Below, piece after piece: positions 1 through 11,290 of a DNA stretch of 64,000 nucleotides. The translations under genes were made by a program, and so were the position numbers. Origin of the DNA: Sternotherus odoratus (Eukaryota > Chordata > Testudines > Kinosternidae); assembly GCA_032164245.1 (NCBI GenBank), contig JAVMKO010000020.1:6537206-6601205 (forward strand), in the 5' to 3' direction. Positions within the stretch are counted from its first letter, which is position 1; each line of letters starts with the position of its first letter. The notes beneath the pieces are model-generated. The model did no database searches and was not told the DNA's origin. It saw only the letters and a program-made list of their open reading frames with translations.

Positions 1-1076
1 AGGTATGTGAGCAACAAGAAGAAAGTCAAGGAAAGTGTGGGCCCCTTACTGAATGAGGGAGGCAATCTAGTGACGGAGGATGTGGAAAAAGCAAATGTCC
101 TCAATGCTTTTTTTGCCTCTGTCTTCACGAACAAGGTCAGCTCCCAGACTACTGCACTGGGCAGCACAGCATGGGGAGGAGGTGACCAGCCCTCTGTGGA
201 GAAAGAAGTGGTTCAGGAATATTTAGAAAATCTGGATGAGCAGAAGTCCATTGGGACGGATGCACTTCATCCAAGGGTGCTAATGGAGTTGGCGGATGTG
301 ATTGCAGAGCCATTGGCCATTATCTTTGAAAACCCATAGCAATCGCGGGAGGTCCCGGATGACTGGAAAAAGGCTAATGTAGTGCCCATCTTTAAAAAAG
401 GAAAGAAGGAGGATCCGAGGAACTACAGGCCAGTCAGCCTCACCTCAGTCCCTGGAAAAATCCTGGAGCAGGTCCTCAATGAATCAATTCTTAAGCACTT
501 AGAGGAGAGGAAAGTGATCAGCAACAGTCAGCATGGATTCACCAAGGGCAAGTAATGCCTGACTAACCTAATTGCCTTCTACAATGAGATAACTGGCTCT
601 GTAGATGAGGGGAAAACAGTGGATGTGTTGTTCCTTGACTTTAGCAAAGCTTTTGGTATAGTCTCCCACAGTATTCTTGCCAGCAAGTTAAAGAAGTAAG
701 GGCTGGATGAATGGACCATAAGGTGGATAGAAAGCTGGCTGGATCGTTGGGCTCAATGGGTAGTGATCAATGGCTCCATGTCTAGTTGGCAGCCGGTACC
801 AAGTGGAGTGCCCCAAGGGTCGGTCCTGGGGCCAGTTTTATTCAATATCTTTATCAATGATCTGGAGGATGGTATGGACTGCACCCTCAGCAAGTTTGCA
901 GATGACACTAAACTGGGAGGAGTGGTAGATACACTGGAGGGTAGGGATAGGATACAGAGGAACCTAGACAAATTAGAGGAGTGGGCCAAAAGAAATCTGA
1001 TGAAGTTCAACAAGGACAACTGCAGAGTCCTGCACTTAGGATGGAAGAACCCCATGCACTGCTACAGACTAGGCAC
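1..1076 (+). mobile_element. CR1 LINE, reverse-transcriptase ORF fragment, 5' end outside window
   Basis: One reading frame (frame of position 7) runs from the left edge to about 1076 and encodes a CR1-type reverse transcriptase. Recognisable blocks include [62 protein letters not shown] and [10 protein letters not shown], which carries the catalytic ADD. The frame is unbroken by indels, but three stops interrupt it at 337-339, 553-555 and 697-699. It ends after MHCYRLG, where the normal CR1 continues, so the 3' part of the element is missing here. The copy is inactive but fairly young by its low damage. Confidence 0.93.
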
Positions 1077-1715
1077 CCCAGACCTGGGTTGCCCCAGACC
1101 TTTGGACCATTAACTTAACTCGACTTCACCAATCTTTAGAACTGGCAGAGATCCTCATAGTTTTCAGAGCACATCACGATTGTTTCATAAAAAGTGTTAT
1201 GCTGGGTCTCATGCTGCCTCTCATACTTGGGAGAAGCACTTCACAGCCACCTGCAAAGGACCCAACTTTTAGCATTTTCCTTTCCTTTGTTTCCATGAGC
1301 TAGACAGAGTAATCCCAGGGAAGAAGCCCAGGGAATTTGAGTCTTCAGATGGAAACAAGACTGCCTTTTGTATCAGTAGAGCCCAAAATACCTCTAATGA
1401 TTAGCAGCCAGAACAGGGCTTTTCTTGGTCCTTATCTCTAATGTCTTCCATTTACAAAGGACGCCCTTTCAAACTCTGCCAATTTTGCCTCCGACAAGTA
1501 GATAAAGTTATTTCTATATGTGGAGCATTACCAAGTTTCCTCTGCTTGCTATAGAGAATTTAAATGCTGAGCTATTTAAAGAACTGGCAAACTTTTAAGG
1601 GGGACTGATCACTGTGTTTCTTTTGCAAAGACACACACAATAAGAGGAAGAATATCTGCCCCTGGCAGCTTGCAATTTAAAGATACTAGACAGAAAGAGG
1701 AAAGATCACCCATTT

Positions 1716-1835
1716 TTACAAGCGGGTAAACTGAGGCACAGAGAGGCTTGCTGTATGGCCCATAGGAAGTCTGCAGCTGATCAGGAAATTGACCCAGTCT
1801 CCTAAATCCCAGCTCACTGCTCTACCCACAAGGCA
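1716..1835 (-). mobile_element. MIR-like SINE remnant
   Basis: On the plus strand TTTTTACAAGCGGGTAAACT + GAGGCACAGAGAGGCTTG and GACCCAGTCTCCTAAATCCC are the reverse of the MIR-type body and tRNA-like head (minus-strand insertion). Confidence 0.6.
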
Positions 1836-2327
1836 CTTTTTCTCACCTGTACATAGAGGGTGAAATTCACCCCTTTGCAGGGGATCAGCAAAATGCCTAT
1901 GCATGGGAATGGGATTTAAGTAGTGTATGGACCATTTGCTGACAGTCTGGGGACAAACTGCCCAGTCGCACAGTGCTGGCCCTCTTTGCTTCCTGCTGCG
2001 ACGTTGCACTAGACACACCTAAAAATACTTTCAGGACTGGCCTATTATTTTTTCACCTCAGCCATTGCTGGAGCTACTGGAGAGACATTCTGCCACTGTG
2101 AATGGGAGGGCGGGGAGATAATTCACGCAGTCACCCACGGCTGAGAAGGTGGCCACAAGACAGCACCCTTATTAAGTTGTCAGTCTCCGAAGAAGTCTTA
2201 GCACCCTGTTTATTACAACTTCCTAGCCTGAAAGGGCGAGAACAGCTACGCTGCAAAACCTACCCCACAGGACTGAGTCTCAGAGCCCAGGGCAACCGAC
2301 CCAGGCTCATGGGACTAGTGTAGAATG

Positions 2328-2421
2328 GCCATGTAGACATTCCCACTTGGGCTGGAGCCTGGGGGGTGGGGGGGGAATCTCAGAGCCCAAGTTCCACCCT
2401 GAGTGGGACCATCTACATGGC
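2328..2421. mobile_element. Short MITE-like foldback (94 bp)
   Basis: The ends are inverted repeats: GCCATGTAGACATTCCCACT on the left and its near complement AGTGGGACCATCTACATGGC on the right. The interior is G-rich. Neighbouring sequence (2430-2960) contains further TCTACA/TGTAGAC motifs and looks like decayed relatives, but I cannot delimit them. Confidence 0.5.
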
Positions 2422-2989
2422 TTATTTTGACCTTGTAGTGCAAGGGATGACCCAGGCTCGGAGACTCACTTCCACGGGGTTATGTTTTGCAGCATAAATA
2501 TACCCTATATGTCTACAATGTGCAGTAAGCCAAGACTTGGACTCAGATTTGAACCCAAACCTACATTCTGTCCACACACAAATCAGGACCCAGGTCCTAG
2601 GACCCTGTTGAGATGGGGGGGGGGGGGGGGGAGTCGGAGCTCGAGTCCCACTGAGACTCACTACTAAGCTTCATTTTACGGCGTGGGTGCAGCACAGGAT
2701 GCAGACCCAGATCACAAGGTCTCCGCAGCGCAGTAGGGACGCATCAGAGTGTCTGAGAGAGGCGGGCCCAGCCGCTGTAAACCCATGTTTAGAATGCAGT
2801 GTGGATGCTCAAGGCTGGTCTTGGAAACACCGAGTCTACAAGCCAGGTCCCATAGACCCAGGTTTACAATGCAGTATAGACAGCCCCTAGTCCTGCAAAT
2901 GCCTGAAAGCACCCCTGTTTTCACACCCGACACATGCCTGCAATGACACCTGCACAAAATACACCTTGTGAGGCATCATTTAAAAACTA

Positions 2990-3198
2990 GTATCAGAGGG
3001 GTAGCCATGTTAGCCTGGATCTGCAAAAGTGACAGTCTATCAGGTGCTACAAGACTAACAGATTTTAGGGATCATGAACTTTCGTGGGCTAAGACCCACT
3101 TCATCACATTCATCTGATGAAGTGGGTCTTAGCCCACGAAAGCTCATGATCCCTAAAATCTGTTATTCTATAAGATGCTACGAGACTCTGTCACTTTT
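2990..3198. mobile_element. Foldback retroposon (PLE-like SINE family), copy 1, with 12-bp target-site duplication
   Basis: The left arm starts GTATCAGAGGGGTAGCCATG and runs through GACTAACAGATTTTAGGGAT to CTAAGACCCACTTCATC. It is followed by an inverted copy of the inner part back to CTGTCACTTTT. The insertion is flanked by ATTTAAAAACTA at 2978-2989 and 3199-3210. Such long target duplications fit LINE or Penelope-type target-primed integration better than a DNA transposon. It is an older relative (GATTTTAGGGATCATGA variant) of the copies at 48657, 49175 and 54210. Confidence 0.8.
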
Positions 3199-3659
3199 AT
3201 TTAAAAACTAATAACTCATGGCTCAATAATAGCATGCTGAAATGGGTGTAGCATTGCTACAGACAGTACTGTAATGAAACCCCTCCCCCATATGATGTTA
3301 TTAGCACATGTTCAAAACCACACAGTCCGGCCTAGGCAAAGGTAATCAAACAGATCTATCCTGAACTTTAGTGTTCATAGAAAACTGGGTCCTCCAAACA
3401 ACAAGGGAAGGATATGGCAGGAGACAAAGCAAATTTACATTTCAGCAAACACAGGAGAAGAGAAAGAGCATGGAACCTCCTTCACCACCAGACTCCATGT
3501 CGCCTCCTTAATGTGCATAAACTTTGTTTTGAGGGATAATCTTCAGGAGAATCCACTTCAAGGGACAGAGAACCCCAAGTTCTTTCTTTCACGTAAGAAA
3601 ACAAAGGCACATTTGGCCCTCAGGAGAGATTGTGACCAAGGAACGGGTCAGAAATCATC

Positions 3660-4361
3660 TTGCTGGAGGAGTGGGAATGAGAAAGGACCTAGGGGTTACA
3701 GTGGATGAGGAGCTGGATATGAGTCAACAGTGTGCCCTTGTTGCCAAGAAGGCTAATGGCATTTTGGGCTGTATAAGTAGGGGCATTGCCAGCAGATAGA
3801 GGAACGTGATTGTTCCCCTCTATTCAACATTGGTGAAGCTTCATCTGGAGTACTGTGTCCAGTTTTGGGGCCCACACTACAAGAAGGATGTGGAAAATTT
3901 GGAAAGAGTCCAGAGAAGGGCAACAAAAATGATTAGGGGCCTGGAGCGCATGACTTATGAGGAGAGGCTGAGAGAACTGGGATTGTTTAGTCTACAGAAG
4001 AGAAGACTGAGGGGAGATTTGATAGCTGCTTTCAACTCCCTGAAAGGGTGTTCTAAAGAGGATGGATCTAGACTGTTCTCAGTGGTAGCAGATGACCGAA
4101 CAAGGAGTAATGGTCTCAAATTGCAGTTGGGAAGGTTTAGGTTGGATATTAGGAAAAACGTTTTCACTAGGAGGGTGGTGAAGCATTTGGAATGGGTTAC
4201 CTAGGGAGGTGGTAGAATCAACTTCCTTAGAGGTTTTTAAGGTCAGGCTTGACAAAGCCCTGGCTGGGATGATTTAGTTGGGGGTTGGTCCTGCTAAAAG
4301 CAGGGGGTTGGACTAGATGACCTCCAAAGGTCCCTTCCAACCCTAATATTCTATGATCTTA
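3660..4361 (+). mobile_element. CR1 LINE 3' end (C-terminal ORF2 and 3' tail)
   Basis: The frame around 3806-4204 encodes the CR1 C-terminal region: [40 protein letters not shown] and [11 protein letters not shown] are visible. The copy starts within the segment reading [11 protein letters not shown] and ends with the CR1-type 3' tail (GGTTGGACTAGATGACCT then CTAATATTCTATGATC). It resumes the CR1 protein about 30 nt after the point where the 1-1076 fragment stops, so it may be the other half of the same insertion or a separate 5'-truncated copy. Confidence 0.92.
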
Positions 4362-4914
4362 AATAAAGCCTTGAACCAAAACTTGCTAGGTTAAGTCTCA
4401 GACTTTTAGATTCCTGTTTTCACTTGTATTTGCTTGTAACTGTTTCTATCTTTGTCTCAGAACTTGAATTCACGTACAATCCTACCTCCTTTGGTTAATA
4501 CACTTGTTTTACATTTTAATCTAAACCAACCCAGTATTGTGTTTAAACCGAACTCCAGTTAAAAGTAGCAAATTGCTGCATATTGACTCTGTAGAGGAGC
4601 AATGAACCTTTAAGATCTGAACTGTCCTGGAGAGGGCTGAACACTGCAGAACTCGTGGTCCCGGGAAAATTCAGGCCTGGGAGTGTATTATCATCCTGCA
4701 AAGTAGTAACTAAGACTGGTGGAAGCCAGCAGGCAGGTAGTGTGTTGCTAACAGGCTGCTGGGGTCAAAAGCTGTTGGATTAGGGATGTAGCTATACACA
4801 GACAGTACAACAGCAAGGCACCCTAGGGGATGCAAGGTTGTGAGGCAGGCTGTGACAACCCCTCACTAGTCTGGATTGCACAGGTACTGTGGTAAGCATG
4901 TAGCCCATTAGTAA

Positions 4915-5333
4915 CAGCCAGTAGCAAAAATCCCCAACGGCTAGCGATGGAACACCAGGTGGGGAGTTACTACAGAGAATTCTTTCCCAGGTGTCTGGCT
5001 GATGCATCTTGCCCACATGCCCAGGGTCCAGCTGATCGCCATGTTTGGAGTTGGGAAGGAATTTTCCCCCCAGGTCAGATTGGCAGAGATTTGGGATGGG
5101 GAGGGGAATTCGCCTTCCTCTGCAGCATGGGGCACAGGTCACTTGTTGCCGGTTTAAACTAGTGTCAGTGGTAGATTCTCTGTAACTTGAAGTCTTTAAA
5201 CCATGATTTGAAGTCTTCAGTAACTGAACCTGAGGTTAGAGGTCTATGGCCGGTGAGGTTGGATAGCCTGCCATGTGCAGGAAGTCAGACTCAAGAATCA
5301 TGACAGTCCCTTCTGACCTTAAAGTTTATGAGT
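4915..5333 (+). mobile_element. CR1 LINE 3' UTR fragment
   Basis: The sequence contains the landmarks of a reptile CR1 3' UTR: GGAACACCAGGTGGGGAG, TCTTGCCCACATGCCCAGGG, GGGAAGGAATTTTCCCCCCA, CGCCTTCCTCTGCAGCATGG and the terminal CCCTTCTGACCTTAAAG followed by TTTATGAGT. It is non-coding and 5' truncated. It belongs to a different subfamily from the copies ending in ATTCTATGAT. Confidence 0.75.
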
Positions 5334-6354
5334 ATCGGGGCCTAATTGAGCAGTCAGTGGCCAGCTAGAGGGAAGGAAGCATGATTTAATTTGTTTAGAT
5401 TTAAGATAATAAAGACACCTAATCAAAGCTCTGCAACCCATTAACACCACTATAAATACAATGAAATCCTGACACCATTAAGAGAAGAGGTGAAGTTACA
5501 ATCTAGTTAAAAGAGCCAATGGCTCATGAACGGCTTGAGGAAATAAACAGCAAACTTTGTCCAGAAACAGTGTCGTTGCAGTTTGGCCTGAGCGTGACAG
5601 ATCTACAGAAGTTCTAATTCTACCCCAATGGAGGCACTTTGGGAACCAAGAGGATACATCTTCCCAGGCCATTTCTCTCATTTGATTGTAAAAACAATTG
5701 CATACATGTATATAGGGTTTGTCTACACAGGGAAAATGAGTGTCATAGTTTTAATGGAATAATTTTTCTGCTTTAGCTATGCCAGTCAATTTCCTCTTGT
5801 AGAGAAGCCCTTATAAACACCACAGTTAACAAGACATTTACATTGATTCAGCAATCAGTCACCAACATCAGGATAAAAGAATGCAAACATGCCAGTGTGT
5901 TGCTCTATGCTTTTTGCTTTCAAGGAAGTCTCCAGCTAGGAGCTGAAATGTCATAACCAAAATCAGATCTCATGTTATTTCATCTCCCTGAAGCAACACA
6001 AAAAATACAAGCACTAAAAACGGCCGGGCCTGGCCCTGGCCCTGGCAACTGCTGAGCATCTCTTGAAAGCTGCCAAGTGCCCTAAACTCACAGTGACAAA
6101 CACAATCAGGCCCTCAAAACAGAGATGATAGAGGAATTCTGAATGTGTATAATCAGTGGAACATCAATTCCTAATAGACTAGGAGGATTGTAAAAGATGC
6201 CATGCATTGTATTCATTTCCCTGAACTTCTGTGCACCTTAGTGTCTCGATCTGTAGAATGGGTATAACAATACCCCAAAGCATCTTTGGGAGCTACAGTA
6301 ATTAATTAAAAATTCAATGTAAAAAGCATTGAAAATTCTTGCTCAGGCCAGGGT

Positions 6355-6476
6355 AGGGTGACTAGACACCAAGTGTGAAAAATCAGGACAAGGGGTAGAG
6401 AGTAATAGGCACATATAAAAGACAAAGCCCCAAGTATCAGGACTATCCCTGTAAATTTAGGACATCTGGTTACCCT
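6355..6476 (-). mobile_element. 122-bp MITE with AGGGTGACCAGA-type ends, copy 1
   Basis: Terminal inverted repeats AGGGTGACTAGAC and CATCTGGTTACCCT bracket a sequence which, on the minus strand, matches the complete copy at 59457-59577 (GTCCTGATTTTATAGGGA, TTCTTATATAGGC). No coding capacity. Three copies in this window define the family. Confidence 0.75.
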
Positions 6477-7659
6477 AGGCTAGGGCATGCCTAGCTCAGG
6501 AGATTTTCTCTAATCACAGGCCAAGACAGCACCACATGGACTGCAGCTTCATACTGACCTAACAGTAACCTGTATATTGCACAAGATGCTGACAGCATTG
6601 AGTTCTGGTAGGTCTGACTTTGCTCTTCTTCAATTTATTCATTTAATATTTGTGTGTGTGTGTGTGTATACTTCCCACCCCACACACAAATACCACACAT
6701 TGCTGGGGAAAACTGCTCTGATTTTCAGCGATTTTTCCAATCCTCCCACCCCATTGTATGCAACAGAATTTCTTTGGCAGTGGGAACCTATTCTATTTGC
6801 CATTCTGTTATCTTCCAGTTCATGTTGTATAGACATGTTTCTTTAAAGAGGGTATAAACACCACTTCCAACCTCTTGGTCTTAAAAATTAAAAAACAGCA
6901 AACACTCTGAATGCATTTTGAATCCAGCAAGAGACTTCCATTGTGTTCCTTACAAAAGCTATGAACTTCGCATGTGCAAACTGTACACATTATATATTAG
7001 AATTAGGAAAAAAACTGCTGTTTCCTGCCTAGTGTAGAATTCATTTATTCTTGAGGTCAGAGTCAAACATCCTAGAAGGCTTTTAAAAGGGAGAATATTT
7101 ATGACTCAGGACAACTCTCATAACTATGCCCCTAAAGTAAAAACATGAATCCAAACACCCCTGATGTTAGAGAGTGGGGGTGTTCAACTTATATAGCTCG
7201 GGCTGTCTCCATGCCAAGATACATGTAGTCGGCTCTCACACGCCAGACTAGACGATTCACACAGAGGTTCAGAAAGAATTATTCCCTTTCACACCCACAT
7301 GGGAAATCACTGGGAAATTGATCAGGGGCCCATCCAACTCCGTTGGAGTCAGTGGGAGTCTTTCCACTCACTGCAGTGGGCTTTGGCTTAGTTTGTGTGT
7401 GTATGCTTGTGTGTATTTGTTTTGGTTTCCTACCTGACTACTGCTAGAGGCAGAAATTTGACTCAAAGACATGGTGTCAAATAGTAGGGTTAATCTCAGA
7501 AGTGTGGAGCTACTCTTAAAACAAGAGACTAATAGCTCCAATCTGTCTCCTTTTCTAGGACTCTGAGGAAACAGTCTCCTTTCCTTGTAATGTCAGCTGC
7601 TCTGGGAAAATGGGGAATGATACATTAGGGAAGCTAGGAATGATACAGTATGAATTAGA

Positions 7660-7709
7660 GACAAAGAGCCTTGTAGCACCTTACAGACTAACAGATTTTA
7701 GGGATCATA
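7660..7709 (+). mobile_element. 50-bp fragment of the PLE-like SINE with 13-bp target-site duplication
   Basis: The insertion reads GACAAAGAGCCTTGTAGCAC then CTTACAGACTAACAGATTTT then AGGGATCATA, the central part of the foldback family. It is flanked by AGTATGAATTAGA at 7647-7659 and 7710-7722. It is truncated at both ends relative to the other copies, yet has a perfect target duplication, so it was inserted as this short piece. Confidence 0.75.
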
Positions 7710-9494
7710 AGTATGAATTAGACTCACTGCTCACAGTACCTCTTTCAGGTAGCTCCAGCATTCTGTTCTCCGCTTCGCCCCCCGGCAGAAGAGGGACCCT
7801 GTCTTGTGGCGTGTTGGCTTCTTTGCAGGCTGACATTCCCAGCTGAAAGGCAAAACCTCACACTGAACTACTCTGATATTCCCTCACCCAGCACAGAGCT
7901 GCTTAACCTGGGGAAAGACAGCAGTTTCCTCACCTTCCAGATGTTTCAGGCAAACTCTATACCAGAGCAACAAAGCACCACAACCTCTGCTATGAGGCAG
8001 AGGCAAGCCCAGGTGGGGCTAATTGAGAGACACAGGTGAGTAATCAGCAGTGGCTAACAAAAAGCAGAACTCACAGCCTCCTGCTACAGGCTTTCAAAAG
8101 CAGCTAGAGACACAGAGTTTCAAAGCTATTTAAACTCTTAAATGCTGTTGAAATCTTAAATGTTTTGAGGAAGCTGAGCTGAGCTACCTTAAGGGGGTTT
8201 GACTTGCAGGCAGTCCTCTGAAAACCAGCCCCCCTTTTAAGGGTTAACACCCCACATTACTAGTCAGACTTGCTCCTGAGAATGGAGCTGTTCCATCTCC
8301 CTAGGAGACAGGTTAGGGTAGGGCAATGCTCTAAAACAGAGAGGAGAGAATTTATTTGAGACTGTACAGTTCTTTGTGGTTTTGTTTCCAGTGCTCTCAT
8401 CTGAGTCCCTCAGGAAGCAGATACAATTTCTAATGCACTCCCCCCAAAGTCCCCACCTATTGGCCTTGGTGCTCAGTGCAGAGATGAAAAGCCCTGAGCA
8501 AGTTTGAATCTCGTGGTAAGTTTGGGGCTGGGGCTGCAGTCTTTCTTGGATAGCTTGTTCTTGTAGAAGAGGACAGTTTGCAATTGTGTAGTTTTGTGTT
8601 GCAGTGGGAAGGGTTGTGACTTTCTGTTGTCTTTCCCCTGACAAGCCAGAAATAAAGATCCTTGCTCTGATCTGAAAAGCAAGACACTGCAAGCAGAGTG
8701 AATCTTCTCCCAATTCCTTGCAGTGGCTAGGAACAGGTAGGTTAGACCCAAACAGCAAAAACTTTGGGCCTAACTCTGCACCATTTAATCTGCTGAAGCA
8801 AGATGTGGGTAGCCCATAAAAGACCAGCCAGAGCTCATGTTTTCAGGGATGGTTACTGATTTTGGATGCCCCATTTTTGAATCCCTTCCTGAGACACCAA
8901 AGGCCTCATTTTCTGCAAACAGTGGGATCCTCAGAAAATCAGGTTTTTGGAGGCTCAGGTTGGGAAGAGAACCCCAGAACAGGACTCAGAAGGAGGGGCT
9001 GTCAAATTGCAGTATCTTGGGTGATATTTGTTAAGCAATGGCAGGGTGTGTGTTTGTGTGTGTATACTCAGCACTGTACAGGACATAACATAAGAGGCAA
9101 TTCCTATCCTACAGAGCTTGCAGTATGAAAGGCTGGCTGTATTGATTAGAAGTTGCACTGGAACAGTTGGCGGAGCTTTTAGTTCATTGTTATGGGCACT
9201 GTGGCCAAAGTGGGTCTTTAGGAGGATACGAATGGAGAGGTTTGTTGGAAAACTGATTCAGGCAGGTAGTCTGCAATGAGGTGCAGCACCCAACCTGGAG
9301 CATTATACCCTGCTGAATGGATCGGGAGAGTGTTTGCATGTTCTCAGCAAATTCACTGCTGGCAATAAGACCAATGAGGGACAGATTTGGCAAAGAAAGT
9401 TGTGGCTTGTCAATTTGCAAGCTCCCATTCGCACATTGTGTGTGAGGAGGGCCCCAATTCAGCAAAACACTGTGGCCCATTGCTTAAGTCCCAT

Positions 9495-9775
9495 TTGGGT
9501 AGGTCTACGGTCCAAACGGAGGCGTGATTGTAGCACAGGCAAGCACACTCATGCTAACTTTAATCTAGCATAGATCTGGTTGGCATGGGCTTTCACACAG
9601 CTTAGCTGCCTGAATTCAAGCCCGCCAGGGACCCTGGGTATGGACGTGGGTTGCTGGCCCATGCTGAAGTCTATACTGTCATGTCTATGCTACCATTGTT
9701 ACCCATGCTAGCACAATTAAAGCTAGACTGGGCAGGCAAGCCCACCTTCATTTGTAGTGGAGACATACTCATTGA
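9495..9775. mobile_element. Decayed GTCTAC-type MITE or foldback
   Basis: The stretch starts near GTAGGTCTACGGTCCAA and ends near GTAGTGGAGACATACTC, with internal CATGCTAACTTTAATCTAGC and CATGCTAGCACAATTAAAGC segments that are complementary. It resembles the better preserved 57147-57411 element in base pattern. Boundaries are approximate. Confidence 0.4.
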
Positions 9776-10929
9776 GATCAAGCACATTCTTAAATTTACA
9801 CCTGTGCTTACATGGTTTCCCGAACTGGGGCCTTGGTTATGCCACTTGTGTGTCCATCTTCATCAATCTCCGTTCATTTCCTCCATGGAAGAAAATATTC
9901 TTTTAGAAACCCACAATAGCAGAACACCGGTATTCCACAGTGAGGAAAGGGAAGTTTTACATGGAGCAGGTTCTCCTGCTTTGCTCCTAGTGTATTCACC
10001 TTTGTCTAGTAAACAAAACATATGGAAACAGGCATGAATTAGTGTAGTTCTTTAATAATAACCTCAAGATCAGCAAGGGTAATGACTGAATTTAACAAAT
10101 GACACATGCAACAAACACAGAGTAGAACATCATTATTTAAACCTGGCTTAACTGTCTTCTTTCAACCAGCCCTGGGATATCAACACTGAAGTAAATATCA
10201 AAGTATAAAGTGTGTTTCCTTTCCACTGCTGCATCATCCCTTGCTATTAGCAGTATTCTTGACTCAAACACTACTAGAGTTCTCAAAGAAACCAGACAGC
10301 CCCCTCTCCAACTCCCCATCTTCTAAAGGATGACAGAACATGTTTTGACATGACATGGAGTATCTGGAGAATTTGGAAGCTCACAAGGCTACAAATTACA
10401 GCCAGCAGCCGCTTGGAACTTTTCAGCATTTTGAAATGTTCTTAATCCTTGTCCAATGCTACTGCGTATTTCTTTCAGGCTGTTGGACACAGATTGACAT
10501 AGAGCACTGAATATAAAAAATGTACATGAATAAAGAATCATATAAATCCTGGGCCTGTGTGTCCTATTCAGAATAAATCACTCAGAGCTGTTCATTGCTT
10601 TCAAGACCAATTCTATTACTTCTATATTTCTGCATGTGCAAGTAGTAAAAATGATAAAAAAATGAAGCCCTAAATCCTGTTGAAACTGCAGAGCAGTTGT
10701 TTCACCTTCCTTTTGTTCTGTAAGGAACATTTGCCTCCAAATGGCTAGTTTGGAATGACAGCTTTGTAATATGTACAACAGGAAAGTTCTATCGGGAGAG
10801 GATACATAGGGTACCATATGTCTGTGTACAGTACACCATTCATTCAACCTTGTTTGTATAGCATTAATTGTCACTGGAAGGCAATGTAAAATTACGGCCA
10901 ATGTCAAACCTGGTTGCCTAAAGTTTCAT

Positions 10930-11163
10930 AAGCCTGGTCAACACTACAAAGTTAGGCTGACCTAGCTACACTGGAAAATCCACACCCCTGAGCAATGTAG
11001 TTAAATCAGTCTAATCCCCGTGCAGACAGAGGTAAGCAGACAGAAGAATTCTTCCATCAACCTAGCTACTGCTTCTCTGGGAGGTGGATTCCCTATACTG
11101 ATGAGAGAACCCCTCCCATCAGCATTGGCAGTGCCATTGTAGCATTTTGAGTGTAGACAAGAT
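10930..11163 (+). mobile_element. MITE with AAGCCTGGTCNACACT ends, copy 1
   Basis: The left end reads AAGCCTGGTCAACACTACA and the right end finishes GTGTAGACAAGAT. The interior (CTGACCTAGCTACA, CCACACCCCTGAGCAATGTA, TCTGGGAGGTGGATTCCC) matches in reverse the complete copy at 46352-46592 and in direct orientation the partial copy at 61030-61200. It is non-coding. Confidence 0.65.
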
Positions 11164-11290
11164 CATAGATTCCAAGGCCATAAAAAAACACTGTGATCAT
11201 CTAGTCTGAACTCCCATATGACACAAGCCAGAGAACTTTCCCAAAACAGCGCCTAGAACCTAGGTGCCTACTTGATTTTAAATACAACAG
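11158..11290 (-). mobile_element. CR1-type LINE 3' tail, minus strand
   Basis: ATCATAGATTCCAAGGCC, GTGATCATCTAGTCTGAACT and ACACAAGCCAGAGAACTTTC are the reverse-strand signature of a common turtle CR1 subfamily 3' end. It abuts the MITE on its left. Confidence 0.65.

Noticed and set aside
763..1113. Separate gene encoding a reverse transcriptase
   Set aside because: It is the same frame as the CR1 fragment starting before position 1, interrupted only by stop codons at 337, 553 and 697.
8264..8758. 164-residue minus-strand ORF
   Set aside because: No family signature, no splice or promoter context; consistent with a chance open frame.
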